Below, piece by piece: positions 1 through 7,625 of a stretch of DNA of 20,144 bases. The position numbers and the translations under genes were made by a program. The notes below the pieces were generated by a model that made no database searches, was not told the origin of the DNA, and saw only the letters and a program-made list of their open reading frames with translations. This DNA comes from CALEUX01 sp964521525 (GTDB lineage Bacteria > Bacteroidota > Bacteroidia > Bacteroidales > Marinilabiliaceae), in contig CAZFTD010000048.1 of NCBI GenBank assembly GCA_964521525.1, positions 1 to 20,144 of the forward strand. Reading direction: 5' to 3'. Positions within the stretch are counted from its first letter, which is position 1. Every line of letters begins with the position of its first letter.

Positions 1-2
1 TG

Positions 3-329
3 GACATATTATCGCAAGAGGAGATTAATACCATCAATAAAAAGTCTGATTTGGTTCGTAAATATGGACAAGTAATTGATCGCGACAGCGCTTATGAAAT
101 GCTGACCCGTAAAATTGAACAAATAGAAAAACAAACACAAGCTGAAGTTGAACGTCAGGAATGGGAGAAACAACGGGAAAAAGAAATAAAAGAACGTCAA
201 CGACAAACACCAGCCAGAGGGACCTCAAACAGAAGAGCATCAACACGCCAAAGTCCGGTAGTTAAAGTGCTTACCAGCGCCACTTTTATCAGAGGAGTGC
301 TTGGAATAATGCAAAAAGTAATGAAGTAA
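3..329 (+). CDS. HerA/YjgR-type ATPase (DUF853), C-terminal fragment
   Basis: This reading frame is open from the left edge, so only the last ~108 codons are present. The fragment begins DILSQEEINTINKKSDL and continues with YGQVIDRDSAYEML, which resembles the end of E. coli YjgR-like DUF853 proteins, where a similar 'KYGxxIDRxSAYE' stretch lies just after the ATPase core. A highly charged helical segment rich in E, K, Q and R follows (roughly codons 30-75), then a basic linker and a terminal TFIRGVLGIMQKVMK, which matches the conserved hydrophobic tail of the family. These proteins are HerA-related hexameric P-loop ATPases of uncertain role. The Walker motifs would lie outside the window. A TTG at 51 is an internal Leu codon, not the start. 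The next gene begins 2 bases after the stop, so the two are probably co-transcribed. Confidence 0.75.
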   Translation, partial: DILSQEEINTINKKSDLVRKYGQVIDRDSAYEMLTRKIEQIEKQTQAEVERQEWEKQREKEIKERQRQTPARGTSNRRASTRQSPVVKVLTSATFIRGVLGIMQKVMK

Positions 330-331
330 AG

Positions 332-751
332 ATGGCAGCGAACTACGATTTTGAGCTTGAATTTAAAGTACGCGACTACGAATGCGATTTGCAAGGGATT
401 GTTAATAATAGCGTGTATCAGAATTACCTGGAACACACCCGGCACGAATTTCTGAATACCATTGGACTTGACTTTGCCGATTTATTTAAACGTGGCATTG
501 TGGCAGTGGTGGCGCGCGCCGACCTATCGTATAAAACACCCCTGAAGAGTGGCGACCGTTTTGTGGTTAAGCTACGGGTAGAACACGAAGGAATTAAGTA
601 TATTTTCCATCAGGATATTTTCAGATTACCCGATAACAAGGTGTGCCTGAAAGGCATTATTACATCAACCAGCCTGGTTAATGGACGACTGGCAATATCA
701 GATGAAATAGTTAAAGCCATAAACAAGGTAATTAATGGTAGGGTACTTTAA
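332..751 (+). CDS. acyl-CoA thioesterase, 4HBT/YbgC-like hotdog fold
   Basis: A 139-residue protein, the normal length for a single hotdog domain. The motif DYECDLQGIVNNSVYQNYLE (residues 15-34) matches the 4-hydroxybenzoyl-CoA thioesterase/YbgC active-site region D-x-x-G-h-V-x-x-x-x-Y. Asp19 is the likely catalytic residue, at the start of the long central helix. The rest (VARADLSYKTPLKSGDRFVVKLRV and following) has the alternating pattern of the hotdog beta-sheet. The protein should be cytosolic and hydrolyse an acyl- or aryl-CoA thioester; the substrate cannot be read from sequence. Members of this family hydrolyse DHNA-CoA in menaquinone synthesis in some bacteria, and men genes lie about 3.5 kb away on the other strand, so that role is possible but unproven. 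The ATG lies 2 bases after the upstream stop, suggesting translational coupling. Confidence 0.85.
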   Translation: MAANYDFELEFKVRDYECDLQGIVNNSVYQNYLEHTRHEFLNTIGLDFADLFKRGIVAVVARADLSYKTPLKSGDRFVVKLRVEHEGIKYIFHQDIFRLPDNKVCLKGIITSTSLVNGRLAISDEIVKAINKVINGRVL

Positions 752-813
752 TTATTTTAGTGATTAATCATCTTAAAAAAACTTAAACACCATGAACCAT
801 TTACGGGTTTCAT

Positions 814-821
814 TAGTTTTG
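814..821 (+). promoter_or_regulatory. candidate -7 box of the metal-operon promoter
   Basis: TAGTTTTG matches the Bacteroidota -7 consensus TAnnTTTG and lies 22 bases before the ATG at 844, in the 92-base gap after the thioesterase gene. No convincing TTTG -33 element was found at the right distance, so this is a consensus match only. Confidence 0.35.
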
Positions 822-843
822 TACAAAAAGCTTTCGATAAAGG

Positions 844-1212
844 ATGCCTAAAAAACCTGTAAATATTGCTCCAATTCTGGTTTTATTGATTCTATGGCCT
901 ACAATTTTTCAGTCGGTGCACAGGATACAGCATCATTTGCCATTAGCTGAAACGCACGACTGCTGCCACCACCAACAATGCACAACCAGCCAGCAGGAAG
1001 AGAGCAATACAGCATCGATAGATGAGTTTGCACACTGCTTTGTTTGCGATTTTGAATTTTCATTGTGCAGCGATATCCAGTTTAAGGGCAATAGAATTTG
1101 GACTCCACTGAATTTTGAAAAAATTATTGTCTACAATTATGCTTATCGCTATCTTACAGACGAACATCACAAACAGTTAAGAGCACCACCCGTGTACCTC
1201 CTGCTTTCTTAA
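844..1212 (+). CDS. small His/Cys-rich membrane-anchored protein, putative metal-related
   Basis: A 122-residue protein. An N-terminal hydrophobic segment (residues about 8-23, after MPKKP) could be a signal anchor or uncleaved signal peptide. The mature part is dense in potential metal ligands: His26, His30, His31, His38, Cys40, Cys41, His42, His43, Cys46, then a second cluster HCFVC (His64, Cys65, Cys68) and Cys75. The ending KQLRAPPVYLLLS fits a group of small Bacteroidota proteins, often next to TonB-dependent receptors, that share a C-x-x-C-[DN]-[FY]-E-F core and an R-[AG]-P-P tail; that comparison is from memory. It lies directly upstream of a TonB-dependent receptor and a His-rich lipoprotein. 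A periplasmic metal-binding or sensing role is inferred from the ligands and neighbours. No catalytic motif is visible, and the precise function is unknown. Confidence 0.65.
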   Translation: MPKKPVNIAPILVLLILWPTIFQSVHRIQHHLPLAETHDCCHHQQCTTSQQEESNTASIDEFAHCFVCDFEFSLCSDIQFKGNRIWTPLNFEKIIVYNYAYRYLTDEHHKQLRAPPVYLLLS

Positions 1213-1270
1213 CGTCTATTCTTTTTACAAATCAGTAGTTTTTACACGCTTTTATAATATTAACTGAGAG

Positions 1271-1290
1271 AATGGTTAAGTAAAACCATT
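1271..1290 (+). other. small hairpin between the His/Cys-rich gene and the receptor gene
   Basis: AATGGTT (1271-1277) and AACCATT (1284-1290) form a perfect 7-bp stem with a 6-base loop in the 201-base gap before the receptor gene. No T-run follows, so it is not a clear terminator. It could be an mRNA processing or stability element. Nothing else recognisable was found in the gap. Confidence 0.3.
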
Positions 1291-1413
1291 GCTTCATGTT
1301 ATATGATGTTTTGATTGCCGGGCTTTTGTTTGGCATGAGGCTGGCATTTCAGCAAAGCTACAAACCACTTTTTTGTAAAGCATTCCCTTTAAAAAATAGT
1401 TTAACAAGCAACC

Positions 1414-3777
1414 ATGAGGCTCGCCATTATTATAATAATTGGCTTTTCCCCGGTTTGGCTTTGGTCGCAAACTAAAGTGCATATTACCGGAACTGTAACC
1501 GATAACAACAACCAGCCACTACCCGGATGCCATGTGATTTCCGGAGCTATGAACACAATAACTGATGCAAATGGCATATTTTATCTTAGAGATTTATCGC
1601 CATCAGAAACCAGTATTACGTTTTCATTTTTGGGATTCCAGACATTGGATACCATTGTAACTGTTGGAAAAACCAATCAGATTCGCATCCAACTGAAACC
1701 GGAAAATCATCAGTTAACAGAAGTATCCATTAATGGCGTACACGGCACTCCGCTGGGTGGTTTATCGCGTGATAAAATGAGTGCCAACGAAATACGAGAA
1801 TCGATGAATGGTACACTTACCAAAACATTGGAGCGACTGCCCGGTTTTAACTCCATGGATATAGGTGTATCAGCATCAAAACCCGTTATTAGAGGGATGG
1901 CTTTTAACCGGGTGGTAGTGGTTAACAATGGTATTAAACAAGAGGGCCAGCAATGGGGAGCCGACCATGGTTTGGAGATTGACCCTTTTCTTACCGAGCG
2001 GGCCGAAGTGATTAAAGGCGCTGTATCGCTGGAGCATGGCAGCGAAGCCATGGGTGGAATTTTACAGGTTTCGAGTAATCAGATACCTGACCGAGGATTT
2101 AGCGGCAATTTTCAGATGCTTGGCAAAACCGTGAATGAAACCTTAGGTAGTTCTTTACTAATGCAGGGTAGCATCCAAAAATTGTTTTTTAAAACCCGTT
2201 TTACAGTTTTGGATTTTGGCGATTACAGAATTCCTACTGACACCATCATTTACTTGTCGCGAAAAATTCCGGTTTTTAACCAACGCCTGAAAAACACAGC
2301 GGGGAAAGAGCAGGATGTATACTTGCAGGCCGGCATGGTTCAATCCACCTGGCAAACGAGTGTTTCAGCCAGCCGGGTTTGGCAAAAATCGGGGTTTTTC
2401 CCGGGAGCTCACGGTAAACCCGACCTGCAAAGAGTAGCCCACGATGGTAATTTCAGAGATATTGATTTTCCATTTCAAAATATGGAACATCTAAAATTAG
2501 TATCAAACACCAGAATTCAAGCTGGAGAATCGCTTCTGGCTTTTGATTTGGGTTATCAAAGAAACCATCGCCAGGAATGGTCGTTATTTCATACACACTT
2601 TGGAGAAATGGCCCCACCGGAAAAAAATCCCAATCTGGAAATGGATTTTGTTCTGAACACCTATACAGCTAATGGCCGCTGGACTATCCCAACAGGCGAT
2701 AATCATTCATTGACCACAGGTTTACAAATTCAGAAACAAGAAAACCGTTCGTCGGGATTTGGTTTCTTTTTGCCCGATTTTAACAGGCAAACCTATGGTG
2801 TTTTTGTAAAAAGCCAGTGGCAGATTAACCCAAAAACCAGCTTCACTTCCGGGTTGCGGTACGACTATGGAAATATAGAAACAAAACCATTTTTTGACAG
2901 GAACATTTTCAACTACATGGTTGCAAAAGGAATAGCGGAAAGCGAAGCAACGGCTTATGGACAACGTGCGATTCTGGTTCAACGGCAATATGCAAATGTA
3001 AGCTGGTTAGCCAGTTTGAAGTTCGAACCCCGGCAAAACATAACATTTACCATCAATACTGGGTCGAGCTTCAGGATTCCTGCGGCGATAGAACTATCGG
3101 CCAATGGAATTCACCATGGCTCTTTCAGGCATGAGACAGGTTCACCCAATTTATCGTCGGAGAAAGGATATTTTGTGGATGGAAGTTTTGAGATACGGAA
3201 AGGCAACAGCTCTATAATGGTTACACCGTATATGTATTACTTCTTAAACTACATATTTTTATCGCCATCGCTTGAATGGAGCGCGTTGCCACATGCCGGA
3301 CAAATTTACCGTTACATGCAATCGGAAGCGATAATGGGCGGGGTGGAATTTACATCCAATATTGCCATGGGAAACCGTCTGGATTTATTGTTCAACGGAG
3401 AATGGCTGATAAACGCCCAGAAAGGAGACGATGAAAATTCAGGATACCCGCTGCCATTTTCACCACCGGCCAATTTCTTTGCCGAGTTAAGCTATAAACT
3501 ACAGTCCAATAATAAAGGCACTAAAATATCGGTTCATAGCAAATCAGCTCTTAAACAGAGTCGAATTGCCCGTAATGAAGCCATAACACCCGGCTATTTC
3601 AGTTTTGGAATGGGATTTCACACATCGGTAAAAGCAGGCAGCACCAAACTTTTAATTGATGTGCATGCCCACAATGTTTTCAACCATAAATATTTTAACC
3701 ACATCAGTTTTTACCGAAAACTTGAAATTCCTGAACCAGGGCGTAATGTTCAGATTTTATTGAGCTTACCTTTTTAG
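1414..3777 (+). CDS. TonB-dependent outer-membrane receptor, probable metal/metallophore uptake
   Basis: A 787-residue protein with a signal peptide (residues 1-19, cleavage after WLWS). A carboxypeptidase-regulatory-like beta domain follows (about 22-95, ITGTVTDNNNQPLPGCHV to IRIQLKPE), typical of Bacteroidota receptors, then the plug (about 110-230, with KTLERLPGF, VIRGMAFNRVVVVNNG and AEVIKGAVSLEHGSEAMGGIL) and a 22-strand-type barrel ending in RNVQILLSLPF with a terminal Phe. This receptor would import a ligand across the outer membrane using TonB-ExbBD energy. The plug motif QWGADHGLEID and His-rich stretches (SLFHTHFGE, GIHHGSFRHE, VHAHNVFNHKYFNH) resemble receptors for zinc, copper or other transition metals, but the metal cannot be fixed from sequence. 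It is flanked by a His/Cys-rich small protein and a His-rich lipoprotein. No canonical TonB box was identified. Confidence 0.9.
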   Translation: MRLAIIIIIGFSPVWLWSQTKVHITGTVTDNNNQPLPGCHVISGAMNTITDANGIFYLRDLSPSETSITFSFLGFQTLDTIVTVGKTNQIRIQLKPENHQLTEVSINGVHGTPLGGLSRDKMSANEIRESMNGTLTKTLERLPGFNSMDIGVSASKPVIRGMAFNRVVVVNNGIKQEGQQWGADHGLEIDPFLTERAEVIKGAVSLEHGSEAMGGILQVSSNQIPDRGFSGNFQMLGKTVNETLGSSLLMQGSIQKLFFKTRFTVLDFGDYRIPTDTIIYLSRKIPVFNQRLKNTAGKEQDVYLQAGMVQSTWQTSVSASRVWQKSGFFPGAHGKPDLQRVAHDGNFRDIDFPFQNMEHLKLVSNTRIQAGESLLAFDLGYQRNHRQEWSLFHTHFGEMAPPEKNPNLEMDFVLNTYTANGRWTIPTGDNHSLTTGLQIQKQENRSSGFGFFLPDFNRQTYGVFVKSQWQINPKTSFTSGLRYDYGNIETKPFFDRNIFNYMVAKGIAESEATAYGQRAILVQRQYANVSWLASLKFEPRQNITFTINTGSSFRIPAAIELSANGIHHGSFRHETGSPNLSSEKGYFVDGSFEIRKGNSSIMVTPYMYYFLNYIFLSPSLEWSALPHAGQIYRYMQSEAIMGGVEFTSNIAMGNRLDLLFNGEWLINAQKGDDENSGYPLPFSPPANFFAELSYKLQSNNKGTKISVHSKSALKQSRIARNEAITPGYFSFGMGFHTSVKAGSTKLLIDVHAHNVFNHKYFNHISFYRKLEIPEPGRNVQILLSLPF

Positions 3778-3819
3778 AGAGATTTGAATAATTATTAATT
3801 AATTTAAAAACTAAAACAC

Positions 3820-4266
3820 ATGAAACAAATAATATTTTTATTAGCTACTTTGCCTCTTTTCTGGAGTTGCAGCAACGATAATGACACGCAAAAACCCCAC
3901 ATTGAAATCATCTCTCCTGCTGATGGAGATCATTTTCACCCGGGAGAAACCATTTCGTTAAATGTTCTTTTTGAAGATAACACAGAACTGGCATCCTATA
4001 AAATTGAAATCCATTACAACGGTGACGGTCATAACCACAAAAGTGCCAGTACCAATAACGTTGCTTTTGAATACAACAAATCTTTTGATTTTGAGAAAGG
4101 GTTGAATAAATTTGAATTGCAATATGACATTGTAATTCCTGTCACCATTAATCAATTACCGGTAAAAGAGGGTGAGTACCACCTTGGCATACACTGTTTT
4201 GATAAAGCCGGGAATGAACGTGAAGTTTTTGTAGAAATTGACATAGAAGCAGAAATGGAGGTTTAA
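3820..4266 (+). CDS. DUF4625-type lipoprotein, probably surface exposed
   Basis: A 148-residue lipoprotein. The signal peptide ends LPLFWSC, with the lipidated Cys at 17. The residues after Cys, SNDND, resemble the acidic lipoprotein export signal that sends Bacteroidota lipoproteins to the outer face of the outer membrane. The mature part (about 25-142) is an Ig-like beta domain typical of DUF4625: KPHIEIISPADGDHFHPGE, then LASYKIEIHYNGDGHNH, and a closing YHLGIHCFDKAGNE. His38, His40, His65, His71, His73, His121 and His125 could form metal sites. It starts 42 bases after the receptor stop and precedes the operon terminator, so it is probably an accessory lipoprotein that helps capture the receptor's ligand. 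The family assignment is from recognisable motifs; function is inferred from context. Confidence 0.75.
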   Translation: MKQIIFLLATLPLFWSCSNDNDTQKPHIEIISPADGDHFHPGETISLNVLFEDNTELASYKIEIHYNGDGHNHKSASTNNVAFEYNKSFDFEKGLNKFELQYDIVIPVTINQLPVKEGEYHLGIHCFDKAGNEREVFVEIDIEAEMEV

Positions 4267-4293
4267 GAGGTATTTCTTACTGTTAATTTAGAA

Positions 4294-4341
4294 CTTCCCT
4301 GATGAGTCAATGTAAAGTTGATGCATCAGGGAAGCTTTTTT
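4294..4341 (+). terminator. intrinsic terminator of the metal operon
   Basis: CTTCCCTGATG (4294-4304) pairs perfectly over 11 bp with CATCAGGGAAG (4324-4334), and a run of six T follows at 4336-4341. It lies 27 bases after the DUF4625 stop. The right arm and T-run also encode the last codons and stop of the convergent menE gene on the other strand. Confidence 0.9.
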
Positions 4342-5420
4342 CGTTCATAAATTGGTTGGATGCCATTAATACATTCTTTTAATTCCAACCGGTTAATTTT
4401 GCCAGAAACGGTTTTGGGAAATTCATTCACAACATACAGAGAGGCAGGTATATGATGTCGCGGCAACTTATCTTCGAGCATCGAAAATAATAACTGAGGA
4501 TTCTCCGGCTGCTTATTGACCACCAGAACCAGCTGATTGCCCAATAAATTGTTTGAAACCGAAGAGGCATAAACTTCGTCGGGGTAGATTTCAGCCAGCG
4601 CAGCTTCAATTTTTTCGGGCTGTATTTTAACTCCGCCACTGTTAATTACGTTATCCCAACGCCCGGTAATGCGGAACGAACCATCGGGTTGAATATCAGC
4701 AAAATCGTTTGTAACCACCTTCCCATCTAAAAACTGAGGATTACGAATTACCAAACAACCCCTGCCATCAGCAAAAACATCAATATTTGGGAGTGGATAA
4801 AATGAAGTCTGAGGATTTCCGGTGTTTATTTTCCTTATGGCGATGTGGGTTAACGTTTCAGTCATTCCGTAAGTTTCCCAGGCCTCAAAGGTTTGCGCCT
4901 TTAATAAATTATCCAAACCGGAGCTAACTACACCGCCACCAATAATAACCTTACGCAATAAATGTAGTTTTGAATCGGAAGTTCTGCTTAGCTCATTTAT
5001 CATTTGCATGGGTGTAAATGCTGCAAAATCAACCGGATTGGTTACTGTTTGCAAGGGAAAACCCGACGGTTCAACCGGAATAAGATTCAAACCACCAACT
5101 AAAGCTCTTACTATCATCATTTTTCCGGCTATAAAACCAATTGGCAAACACAATAAAACAGATTGCCCCGGCTTTAAACTAAAGAAGCTTATAGTTCGTT
5201 GGGCCGATGCTATAAAAGCTTTGCGACTAACCATAATGGGTTTAGGCTCTCCGGTAGAGCCGGAAGTATGCACCATAAATTGGTTGCACCCAGAAAACCA
5301 ATCCTTTAAAAACGACTTCAATGTAGGCAACCATCCCTGTGTTGAATTAAAATTTACAGTTAATTCATCCAGGTTATTCAGACTGTATTCTACTCCGTTT
5401 ATTTTTATGGTTTTGTGCAT
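4326..5420 (-). CDS. menE: o-succinylbenzoate-CoA ligase
   Basis: This enzyme activates o-succinylbenzoate with ATP and joins it to CoA in menaquinone biosynthesis, in the cytosol. At 364 residues it is short for the acyl-adenylate superfamily but normal for Bacteroidota MenE. Visible motifs are the Ser/Thr/Gly-rich P-loop HTSGSTGEPK (51-60), YGMTE (184-188), GRWDNVINSGG (253-263) with the hinge-region Asp, and PKTVSGKINR (335-344), where Lys341 is the adenylation lysine. It begins 12 bases after the menC stop, so the two genes are surely one transcript. Its last codons and TGA stop are built from the right arm and T-run of the convergent terminator at 4294-4341. A homologous ligase of other specificity is unlikely given menC and menA upstream. 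Confidence 0.93.
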   Translation of the reverse strand: MHKTIKINGVEYSLNNLDELTVNFNSTQGWLPTLKSFLKDWFSGCNQFMVHTSGSTGEPKPIMVSRKAFIASAQRTISFFSLKPGQSVLLCLPIGFIAGKMMIVRALVGGLNLIPVEPSGFPLQTVTNPVDFAAFTPMQMINELSRTSDSKLHLLRKVIIGGGVVSSGLDNLLKAQTFEAWETYGMTETLTHIAIRKINTGNPQTSFYPLPNIDVFADGRGCLVIRNPQFLDGKVVTNDFADIQPDGSFRITGRWDNVINSGGVKIQPEKIEAALAEIYPDEVYASSVSNNLLGNQLVLVVNKQPENPQLLFSMLEDKLPRHHIPASLYVVNEFPKTVSGKINRLELKECINGIQPIYERKKLP

Positions 5421-5432
5421 TAAAAAAAATAT

Positions 5433-6491
5433 TTATTCAATCCTAAAATATTGATGGCCGCAGGCTGCATCAAACTTATAATAAAGAAAGCCCTTATCAA
5501 CCATAAGCGGCGACAAAACATTATTGGTAAAAACCTGTCCTGTTCCCAATCCCTGCGGCATGGTATTATGGAGTGTTGCAGTCCATTGTGCAATAGCATT
5601 GAGGCCAATATTCCCCTCTAAAGCCGAAGTTACCCACCATCCTATGTTCATCTCATTAGCCAAATCAATCCAATTTTGCGACGATGCAAACCCGCCTGTT
5701 AACGATGGTTTGAGTATGATATATTGTGGTTTTATGGTGCTGAGCATTTGTCGGCGCAAAGACTCATCGTGAAAGCCAATTAATTCTTCATCTAAAGCAA
5801 TGGGAACCGGTGTTTTTTCGCAAAGGGCAGCCATGGCGTCCCACTGCCCGCTTTTTATAGGTTGCTCAATGGAGTGTATATCCAAAGCTGCCAAGTCATC
5901 CAGTATCTCCAAAGCATTTTGGGGTGAAAAAGCGCCATTGGCATCTACACGTAACTCAAGTTGGTCGGGAGAGAACCTTTGGCGAAGACTTTTTAAAAGC
6001 GTTAGTTCTTTATTAAAATCAAGTGCGCCAATTTTTAGTTTGAGACACGAAAAACCCGCCATAAGTTTTTCCTCAACCCTATGCACCATCTCATCAATGG
6101 GACCCATCCAAATAAGACCGTTTATGTGAATGGGTTGTTTGCCCAATGTAAAATCAGACGGGAAAAGAATTTGTTTGCCGCCATTTTTCAAATCGGTTAA
6201 AGCCATCTCCATAGCAAAGCGAATGGCAGGCCAATCTTTTATAGCATGGTGATAATTTGGTAAAATATCATTAATGTGGCGACAACACCACGTCAGCTTA
6301 TCTTCCAGTTCGGGTTTGTCGTCGGGGCTAAGTTGCGGTAATATCGAACACTCGCCCAATCCCTTAATTTCCGGTTTTTCAACGTCCCATACCTGAATGT
6401 ACCAACTCATTTTAGTATTTAAAACGCCACGGGAGGTGCCTCCCGGTTGTTTAAAAATAAGCTTATGAGGATGCAACGAAGCCTTTAGCAT
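5433..6491 (-). CDS. menC: o-succinylbenzoate synthase
   Basis: An enolase-superfamily enzyme that dehydrates SHCHC to o-succinylbenzoate, the step before MenE. The 352-residue protein has all expected active-site elements in order: KLK (Lys151 and Lys153, acid/base pair), RVDANGAF (Asp183), IEQP (Glu209) and ALDEE (Asp234) as Mg ligands, and LKPSLTGG (Lys261, second catalytic lysine). The N-terminal capping domain covers about 1-110. It follows menA by 135 bases and precedes menE by 12. The 135-base leader holds a hairpin and a 43-bp repeat shared with another spacer of this window, so separate expression control of menCE is possible. Family members can also racemise N-acyl amino acids, but the men context makes OSB synthase the best call. 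Confidence 0.93.
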   Translation of the reverse strand: MLKASLHPHKLIFKQPGGTSRGVLNTKMSWYIQVWDVEKPEIKGLGECSILPQLSPDDKPELEDKLTWCCRHINDILPNYHHAIKDWPAIRFAMEMALTDLKNGGKQILFPSDFTLGKQPIHINGLIWMGPIDEMVHRVEEKLMAGFSCLKLKIGALDFNKELTLLKSLRQRFSPDQLELRVDANGAFSPQNALEILDDLAALDIHSIEQPIKSGQWDAMAALCEKTPVPIALDEELIGFHDESLRRQMLSTIKPQYIILKPSLTGGFASSQNWIDLANEMNIGWWVTSALEGNIGLNAIAQWTATLHNTMPQGLGTGQVFTNNVLSPLMVDKGFLYYKFDAACGHQYFRIE

Positions 6492-6517
6492 GGGTATTAT
6501 ATTAAGAAACTTTTTAA

Positions 6518-6560
6518 ATATAAGATGTTTAGATTTAAGATAGATAGAGAAGATTTATAA
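6518..6560. repeat. 43-bp intergenic repeat, copy 1
   Basis: The reverse complement of this stretch matches 12426-12468 at 40 of 43 positions without gaps. It sits in the menC leader, ending 26 bases before the menC ATG. It contains the core TCTTCTCTATCTATCTT followed by ATCTAAA-like units. No protein is encoded. Confidence 0.8.
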
Positions 6561-6582
6561 TTTCTTAAAGATGTCTTAGAGT

Positions 6583-6634
6583 CTGTTTAAATTTTCTAAT
6601 CATCTTTAATAATTAGAAAACTAAATTTAAACAG
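6583..6634 (-). repeat. hairpin element overlapping the menA stop
   Basis: CTGTTTAAATTTTCTAAT (6583-6600) pairs with the complement of 6612-6634 (18 against 23 bases, with a 5-base bulge). One arm contains the last codons of menA (GCT GTT TAA). On the menA strand it forms a long AU-rich hairpin but lacks a T-run, so it may be a weak terminator, an mRNA 3'-end stabiliser or a mobile palindrome. A related, disrupted form follows the nucleosidase gene at 12185. Confidence 0.6.
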
Positions 6635-7529
6635 CTACTAAAACAGTGGCGCTTAACAGTACAAACAATAAAGTACTGAGCGACAGATTTCTCAACTCTG
6701 AATCCAACGAATGTACTTTATCTGCCTTAAAAACGATATAAACATTTCGTACAAATAACGGAAGCGATAAAAAGGCAGGCCAAATATGCCATTCAGGTGC
6801 GAAAAAGAGAACAAAAAACAACATTGAAAGCCATCCGGCAGTAATAAGCGCCAGATGATACCAGGAGGCTCTGTTGCGTCCTAAACGAACGGCGAGTGTA
6901 ATTTTATTGCTTTGTTTATCCGATTCAATATCGCGAATATTGTTCAGATTTAACACCCCGGCACTAAAGAAACCAATTGTAGCAGCAGGTAATAAAACCG
7001 GCCATTGCCAATAGTTGGTGTGTAAAAACCACGTTCCGGCCACCCCCAGCAATCCAAAAAATATAAAAACATACACATCGCCCAAGCCACGATAGCCATA
7101 AGGACTCGACCCCACCGTATACCGAATGGCAGCAGCAATGGCTCCCAGACCCATTAAAAAGAACAGCACCTGATACCATTTAAACCCCTGAAAAGCAACA
7201 TACAACAGCACGATTCCGGAAATAAGGGACAGCACCACACAAACCATCATGGCGCGTTTCATTTCGGTTAGAGTGATAACACCGCTCTGAATCATTCGTT
7301 GCGGACCAACACGGTGTTCATTATCAGCCCCTGAAATCGCATCGCCATAGTCGTTGGATAAATTGCTCAATATCTGAAGAAAAAGCGTTGTTAGTGAAGC
7401 CCATAACAAAACGTGGCCATTCAACATCTCTTGTACTCCTGCAATAATACTGCCCATAAAAATTGTTGACAAAGCCAAAGGCAATGTTCTAAGTCGTAAT
7501 GATGTAATCCATGCTCTTACGTTGCTCAT
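6627..7529 (-). CDS. menA: 1,4-dihydroxy-2-naphthoate polyprenyltransferase
   Basis: A membrane prenyltransferase that attaches the polyprenyl tail to DHNA, giving demethylmenaquinone. The 300-residue protein has about eight or nine hydrophobic segments and both Asp-rich motifs of the UbiA superfamily: NLSNDYGD (56-63, followed by SGADNEHRVGP) and NNIRDIESD (196-204). The first motif closely matches the MenA-specific 'NDYGDxxxGxD' pattern, separating it from UbiA and heme O synthase. It is first of the menA-menC-menE series and divergent from the Omp85-like gene. A candidate -7 box lies 19 bases upstream. menF, menD, menH, menB and the final methyltransferase are not in this window. Confidence 0.93.
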   Translation of the reverse strand: MSNVRAWITSLRLRTLPLALSTIFMGSIIAGVQEMLNGHVLLWASLTTLFLQILSNLSNDYGDAISGADNEHRVGPQRMIQSGVITLTEMKRAMMVCVVLSLISGIVLLYVAFQGFKWYQVLFFLMGLGAIAAAIRYTVGSSPYGYRGLGDVYVFIFFGLLGVAGTWFLHTNYWQWPVLLPAATIGFFSAGVLNLNNIRDIESDKQSNKITLAVRLGRNRASWYHLALITAGWLSMLFFVLFFAPEWHIWPAFLSLPLFVRNVYIVFKADKVHSLDSELRNLSLSTLLFVLLSATVLVAV

Positions 7530-7547
7530 ATATTTTCTTTAAAGTAA

Positions 7548-7555
7548 CAAATTTA
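7548..7555 (-). promoter_or_regulatory. candidate menA promoter -7 box
   Basis: On the minus strand this reads TAAATTTG, a perfect match to the Bacteroidota -7 consensus TAnnTTTG, 18 bases before the menA ATG. No clear -33 TTTG was seen. Confidence 0.4.
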
Positions 7556-7625
7556 CTAAATGCTTTTTGCAGTGACTAATCATCTAAGAAACTTATTTTT
7601 GAACAAAACACCAGACAAAAAGATT

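Noticed and set aside
51..329. TTG at 51 as the start of a small protein
   Set aside because: The same frame is open to the left edge and continues a YjgR-like sequence, so this is an internal codon.
1213..1413. Riboswitch (for example cobalamin or metal) before the receptor gene
   Set aside because: Only a small 7-bp hairpin was found; no conserved riboswitch core or box was recognised.
1296..1475. Short plus-strand frame from ATG at about 1296 overlapping the receptor start
   Set aside because: Protein-like for a few codons, but it overlaps the receptor signal peptide out of frame and has no family features.
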